Shown piece by piece: positions 60,398 to 64,000 of a DNA stretch of 64,000 bases. The first letter of the stretch is position 1, and each line of letters starts with the position of its first letter. The DNA comes from Bacillus sp. ZZV12-4809. Its GTDB lineage: Bacteria > Bacillota > Bacilli > Bacillales > Cytobacillaceae. The stretch is taken from positions 62,001 through 126,000 of the forward strand of contig NZ_VCRN01000011.1 in the NCBI RefSeq assembly GCF_009849585.1, in the 5' to 3' direction. Below the pieces are notes generated by a model. That model made no database searches. It was not told the origin of the DNA and worked only from the letters and a program-made list of their open reading frames with translations. Made by a program: the position numbers and the translations under genes.

Positions 60398-61297
60398 TTG
60401 TATCATCCTTATGCGTTTTCCTATCCTTATTACCCGCAGCCTCATTCACCTGTGTATACTGATGAAATGTTAAGAAGCAATCAGGATCATTTTCAGCAGC
60501 TTTGTGAAACGGTTCTAGAAGGAGTCAAAAGGGAAGCTTCTGCACTTGAGCTGTACACGCAGCTGGCAGAGCATGCCCCGAATGAAGAGCACAAACAGAA
60601 TATTATTCAGGTTATAGAAGGAAAGAAAGTTCATCTGAACCATTTTTGCAATCTTTATTACAATTTAACAGGAAAAAAGCCCGAGTATCAGGTCGACTAT
60701 GTAGCCATTGACCATTACCGCGACGGTTTGCAGAGAGCGTATCAAATCGAAATGAAAGGGTACGAGGAGAACCAGAGGGGTTCCGTGCTTACTCAGCTTC
60801 CCCAGGTTCAAAATGTATTCTTATGGGCTATGAGCGGAGAACAGGATAATGCCGCTCGATTGGTTTCACTGAATAATCGGGTGACAGATTTTGGTCCGCA
60901 GCCATTTGTTGTGGATATTGAGGAAGCAACCAAGAAAAATAACACCTTTCGGACAGCGCTTTGGACCGGGCAGCATTTGCAGCTGACCTTAATGAGCATC
61001 AATGTTGGCGAGGATATTGGCCTTGAAATCCACCCGGAGCTTGATCAGTTCCTTAGAGTAGAAGATGGGGAAGGAATGGTCCAGATGGGGGACAGTCCTG
61101 ACCGATTGGATTTTCAGCGGAAAGTAGCGGATGATTTTGCCATTTTCGTTCCGGCAGGCAAATATCACAATGTCATCAATACAGGCAACAAGCCGCTCAA
61201 GTTATATTCCATCTATGCGCCTCCGCAGCATCCTTTTGGAACAGTGCATAAAACAAAGGCAGAGGCCATGGCTGCCGAAAAAGAGCATCATCAATAA
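60398..61297 (+). CDS. Ferritin-like/cupin fusion protein
   Basis: A 299-residue protein of two domains. Residues 35-130 form a rubrerythrin-like helical bundle (EASALELYTQLAEHAPNEEHKQNIIQVIEGKKVHLNHF, with E-x-x-H spacing). Residues 190-290 form a single cupin barrel (VGEDIGLEIHPELDQFLRVEDGEG and FVPAGKYHNVINTGNKPLKLYSIYAPPQH) with His and Glu metal ligands. The Pro/Tyr-rich first 25 residues resemble spore-coat tails. TTG 60398 has GAAGGGA upstream. Metal-dependent activity is likely but the reaction is unknown. Confidence 0.75.
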   Translation: MYHPYAFSYPYYPQPHSPVYTDEMLRSNQDHFQQLCETVLEGVKREASALELYTQLAEHAPNEEHKQNIIQVIEGKKVHLNHFCNLYYNLTGKKPEYQVDYVAIDHYRDGLQRAYQIEMKGYEENQRGSVLTQLPQVQNVFLWAMSGEQDNAARLVSLNNRVTDFGPQPFVVDIEEATKKNNTFRTALWTGQHLQLTLMSINVGEDIGLEIHPELDQFLRVEDGEGMVQMGDSPDRLDFQRKVADDFAIFVPAGKYHNVINTGNKPLKLYSIYAPPQHPFGTVHKTKAEAMAAEKEHHQ

Positions 61298-61298
61298 T

Positions 61299-61340
61299 AA
61301 AAAAAAGGAAAAGACGAGATTCGGCTTTTCCTTTTTTTTA
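61299..61340 (+). terminator. Intrinsic terminator
   Basis: GGAAAAG (61307-61313) pairs with CTTTTCC (61325-61331), extended by A and T runs of eight. Confidence 0.9.
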
Positions 61341-61402
61341 TGAAAAATAGAATAAATTGACCATGTTTTGGGCACTAATCGAGGTATGACGATTTTTTCA
61401 GG

Positions 61403-61858
61403 ATGGTGCGTAAAGTGAAAAAAGAAAATAAAAACCTCTTTATAGCAGGCATAATACTCGGGCTGGGGTTTGTAGGGGCAATTGATGGCATCTTATTTCA
61501 TCAGCTGCTGCAATGGCATCATATGATTCTCAGCCCGAATATCAAACTCGAAATTTTTACAGATGGCTTATTTACGGCTTTATTTTCGGCGAAGCTGATT
61601 TGGGGCGGGATGAAGATTTTTCAGGATGCCCGCAAAAATGAATTGGGTACCAGCTGGAAGATATTCGCTGGCGGTATATTCATAGGGGGAGGAGCCTTTA
61701 ATCTTGTTGAAGGCATTGTGGATCATCATATCCTTCAGGTTCACCGTGTCAGGCCATTGGCGGAAAATCCTTTATTGTATGATATGGCCTTTTTAGCTAT
61801 TGGATTATTGCTAGTTATAATCGGATTGATGATAAAGAGGATGGAGAAGGAAGCATGA
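61403..61858 (+). CDS. DUF2243 membrane protein
   Basis: A 151-residue protein with four transmembrane helices. GAIDGILFHQLLQWHHM and NLVEGIVDHHILQVHRVRP are the diagnostic histidine-rich stretches of DUF2243, possibly metal-binding. The start may be ATG 61403 or the GTG at 61415. It overlaps the next gene by 4 bases. Confidence 0.85.
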   Translation: MVRKVKKENKNLFIAGIILGLGFVGAIDGILFHQLLQWHHMILSPNIKLEIFTDGLFTALFSAKLIWGGMKIFQDARKNELGTSWKIFAGGIFIGGGAFNLVEGIVDHHILQVHRVRPLAENPLLYDMAFLAIGLLLVIIGLMIKRMEKEA

Positions 61859-62319
61859 TGAAAAAGGCTGGAAGCTTGATCAGTTTTATCCTTCTATTCT
61901 TAGGCTTTTTCTATTTTTATACCAGTCAGAATCCTCATAATCAGACCGGTGCAGCAAATCACATGGCACATGGATTTGTGGAAATTCCAAAAGATATGGA
62001 GATTCCTGAGGTAAACTTAAGTGTAGCCCCGGATGGTCCTGATACATGGCTTTTAAAGCTGGATCTTCTTCATTTTGCCTTTGCTCCTGAAAAAGCGGGC
62101 GAGATAAAGCCAAGCTATAACGAGGGACATGCCCACTTATACATAAATGGCAAAAAAATAAGCCGCCTTTACGGAGAGTACTATCATTTAGGCAAACTGA
62201 AGGAAGGCAAAAATGAAATTACTGTAACTCTTAATTCTAATAATCACGGGGCCCTAATGGCCGGGGGACAACCGGTTGGGGCAACCTCGGTTATTGAAGT
62301 GAATAAGAAGGAAGATTAG
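61855..62319 (+). CDS. Membrane-anchored extracytoplasmic protein, partner of DUF2243
   Basis: A 154-residue protein with one N-terminal helix (signal anchor, residues 5-24) and a beta-sandwich-like outer part. Histidines cluster in HMAHGF, LLHFAFAPE and EGHAHLYINGKKISRLYGEYYHLG, suggesting copper or other metal binding. Translationally coupled to the DUF2243 gene (ATGATGA overlap). Family not named with certainty; function unknown. Confidence 0.72.
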   Translation: MMKKAGSLISFILLFLGFFYFYTSQNPHNQTGAANHMAHGFVEIPKDMEIPEVNLSVAPDGPDTWLLKLDLLHFAFAPEKAGEIKPSYNEGHAHLYINGKKISRLYGEYYHLGKLKEGKNEITVTLNSNNHGALMAGGQPVGATSVIEVNKKED

Positions 62320-62375
62320 GAGAAACCATAGTTTTGTCATGTGATGCGCGACAAAGTTGAGTTTCTCCTTTGTTG
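62319..62375 (+). terminator. Long hairpin, probable terminator
   Basis: GGAGAAAC (62319-62326) pairs with GTTTCTCC (62361-62368). TTTTGTC and GACAAAG pair inside. The tail is TTTGTT, moderately T-rich. Confidence 0.6.
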
Positions 62376-62437
62376 AGTTCGGCGGTTATGTACTTTACCA
62401 TTAGTAATAAAGTACTTATTTGAAAGGATGAGTGTAA

Positions 62438-64000
62438 ATGGCTCAATCTAATCTAAAAGTTGCTGTACAGAAGTTCGGTAATTTTCTGAGCTCGATGGTT
62501 ATGCCGAATATCTCTGCTTTTATAGCATGGGGTCTGATTACAGCTTTATTTATACCTACTGGCTTCATTCCAAATGAAAGCCTTGCCAATATGGTAGGGC
62601 CAATGGTGACATACTTGCTTCCATTGTTAATCGGTTACACCGGAGGTAAGCTTGTTCATGATCAGCGGGGAGCCGTTGTTGGTGCCATCGCGACAATGGG
62701 GGTTATTGCCGGGGCGGAAATCCCGATGTTCCTGGGCGCCATGGTGATTGGTCCTCTGGGCGGCTATGTTATTAAGAAAATTGACCAAATGATTGAAGGC
62801 CGAGTGCGTGCAGGCTTTGAAATGCTCGTGAACAACTTCTCAGCAGGAATTCTTGGAGCCGTTCTGGCCATCCTTGCATTCCTCGGAATAGGGCCTGCAG
62901 TGGATGAATTCACAAGCTGGCTTGTAGCCGGTGTTGACTGGCTGATTGGCACAGGTCTTCTGCCACTGACAAGCATCTTGATTGAACCGGCAAAAGTGTT
63001 ATTCCTGAACAATGCCATTAACCACGGTGTTCTGTCACCAATTGGTGTTGAACAGGTAAAATCAACAGGTCAATCCATCCTGTTCCTGCTTGAAGCAAAC
63101 CCAGGACCTGGTCTTGGTGTGCTGCTTGCTTACATGTTCTTTGGAAAAGGCAATGCCAAGAAATCGGCTCCAGGTGCCGGAATTATTCACTTCTTCGGCG
63201 GGATTCATGAAATTTACTTCCCGTACATTTTAATGCGTCCGATGCTGATGATTGCTGTAATCCTTGGCGGAATGAGCGGTGTATTCACACTGGTTCTGTT
63301 AGGCGGCGGATTGTTCGCTCCTTCATCACCGGGAAGCATCATTGCCATTACCGCTGTAACACCTCATCATGCTAGTGCGTATATTGCGAACTTCGCAGCT
63401 GTGCTTGTGGCTGCTGCTGTATCATTCTTCGTTTCTGCCTTTATTATGAAAACAGGCAAGCAGGGTGAAGATGACATTGAAGAAGCAGCGAAAAAGATGC
63501 AGGAAATGAAAGGCAGGAAAAGCTCTGTTTCAAGCGTATTTGAAGGCGGAAACGCTGTAATGCCTGATAATGTTTCTAAAATCTATTTTGCCTGTGATGC
63601 GGGCATGGGCTCCAGTGCCATGGGTGCATCACTGCTGCGCAAAAAGGTGAAGGAAGCAGGCATGGACGTTGCCGTTACGAATACAGCAATCTCGAATCTT
63701 CCTGCAGATGCGCAAATCGTCATTACACAGGAAGAATTGACACCAAGGGCACGCCAGAAAGTGCCGAATGCATTCCATGTATCGGTTGATAACTTCCTAT
63801 CAAGTCCGGAGTATGATAAGCTGATCGACGCACTGCAGTTCCCGGCTAATTCGGAGCTGCACGAAATCGTTGAAGAGGCAGAGGAAAATGTTCCTGATGC
63901 GACGGATGAGGAAATGGCGCATGAAGACGATTTATTGCGTCCGGAAAATATATTCCTGAACAAAGAGTTTGCAGATAAGGATGAAGCTATCCGATTTGCC
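62438..64000 (+). CDS. mtlA: Mannitol-specific PTS enzyme IICBA (partial)
   Basis: 521 codons are visible and the frame is open at the window end. Residues 1-340 are the IIC membrane channel (FGNFLSSMVMPNISAFIAWGL, GGKLVHDQRGAVVGAIATMG, GGIHEIYFPYILMRP). Residues about 378-470 are the IIB domain with the phospho-Cys in YFACDAGMGSSAMGAS. At about 500 the sequence LLRPENIFLNKEFADKDEAI begins an IIA domain, so this is a fused IICBA form. It imports and phosphorylates mannitol to mannitol 1-phosphate. AAAGGATGAG precedes the ATG at 62438. mtlR, mtlF or mtlD would be expected to the right. Confidence 0.95.
   Translation, partial: MAQSNLKVAVQKFGNFLSSMVMPNISAFIAWGLITALFIPTGFIPNESLANMVGPMVTYLLPLLIGYTGGKLVHDQRGAVVGAIATMGVIAGAEIPMFLGAMVIGPLGGYVIKKIDQMIEGRVRAGFEMLVNNFSAGILGAVLAILAFLGIGPAVDEFTSWLVAGVDWLIGTGLLPLTSILIEPAKVLFLNNAINHGVLSPIGVEQVKSTGQSILFLLEANPGPGLGVLLAYMFFGKGNAKKSAPGAGIIHFFGGIHEIYFPYILMRPMLMIAVILGGMSGVFTLVLLGGGLFAPSSPGSIIAITAVTPHHASAYIANFAAVLVAAAVSFFVSAFIMKTGKQGEDDIEEAAKKMQEMKGRKSSVSSVFEGGNAVMPDNVSKIYFACDAGMGSSAMGASLLRKKVKEAGMDVAVTNTAISNLPADAQIVITQEELTPRARQKVPNAFHVSVDNFLSSPEYDKLIDALQFPANSELHEIVEEAEENVPDATDEEMAHEDDLLRPENIFLNKEFADKDEAIRFA

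Noticed and set aside
1..64000. Prophage or integrative element
   Set aside because: No integrase, struct genes, att-like repeats or tRNA were seen, and gene content is scattered single operons.

Overview
The window comes from the chromosome of a low-GC, spore-forming Gram-positive bacterium of the Bacillaceae. A Cytobacillus (Bacillus firmus-like) genome fits best, but that is inference. The grounds are three spore-germination receptor loci or fragments, DUF3231 coat-type proteins, the yoaS-yozG-yoaT block, an Mhq-type quinone-stress module, strong AGGAGG ribosome binding sites, TTG and GTG starts, and T-rich intrinsic terminators. I see no tRNA, rRNA, CRISPR array, insertion sequence or prophage. 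The window opens inside an XRE regulator and closes inside mtlA.

Layout. 1-9.1 kb: XRE regulator, a type A chloramphenicol acetyltransferase with its own attenuator leader peptide, a deletion scar joining an AHSA1 gene to remnants that look like a type VII/LXG operon, then a two-component system with a BcrAB-like ABC exporter and VanZ, and an orphan GerB permease. 9.4-13.5 kb: quinone-detoxification (Mhq-like) genes behind a promoter carrying two overlapping dyad operators. 13.6-30 kb: small membrane and stress proteins, a Vat/CatB-type acetyltransferase, a MerR regulator with two DNA-binding domains, a zeta-toxin-like kinase convergent with an ADP-ribosyltransferase-fold protein, several CBO0543-like membrane proteins, yoaS-yozG-yoaT and a YibE/F pair. 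30-34.3 kb: an aminoglycoside-phosphotransferase-fold protein and a TetR-controlled ABC exporter. 34.7-38.5 kb: a gerA-gerB-gerC operon whose gerC has an in-frame stop. 38.6-45.4 kb: an operon for converting D- to L-amino acids through N-succinyl intermediates, with a transporter and a MocR regulator. 45.5-54.6 kb: class D beta-lactamase, RidA, a shortened SEDS-like protein, an rlmA-ABC-F resistance operon behind a 400-nt attenuator leader, an EamA transporter and a phospholipase A2-like protein. 54.8-64 kb: Gly/Tyr-rich protein, cysteine desulfurase, a second ART-like protein, DUF3231, a DsbA/FrnE-like protein with TGA at its first active-site cysteine, a ferritin-like/cupin fusion, and mtlA.

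Three themes stand out. First, many drug-resistance-type genes, two of them with ribosome-stalling leader peptides: a chloramphenicol-type leader at 1652-1681 and a macrolide-type leader nearly identical to the ErmD/ErmK leader at 51484-51528. Second, four intergenic tandem arrays from two sequence families that share the same 52-bp period (five turns of B-DNA), plus a fifth array of about 20.5 bp (two turns). Third, gene decay: frameshifts, stops, a deletion fusion, and a perfect 22-bp hairpin that appears to have replaced part of a flavin reductase gene. The candidate selenoprotein at 59566-60264 and the macrolide leader deserve the closest look.
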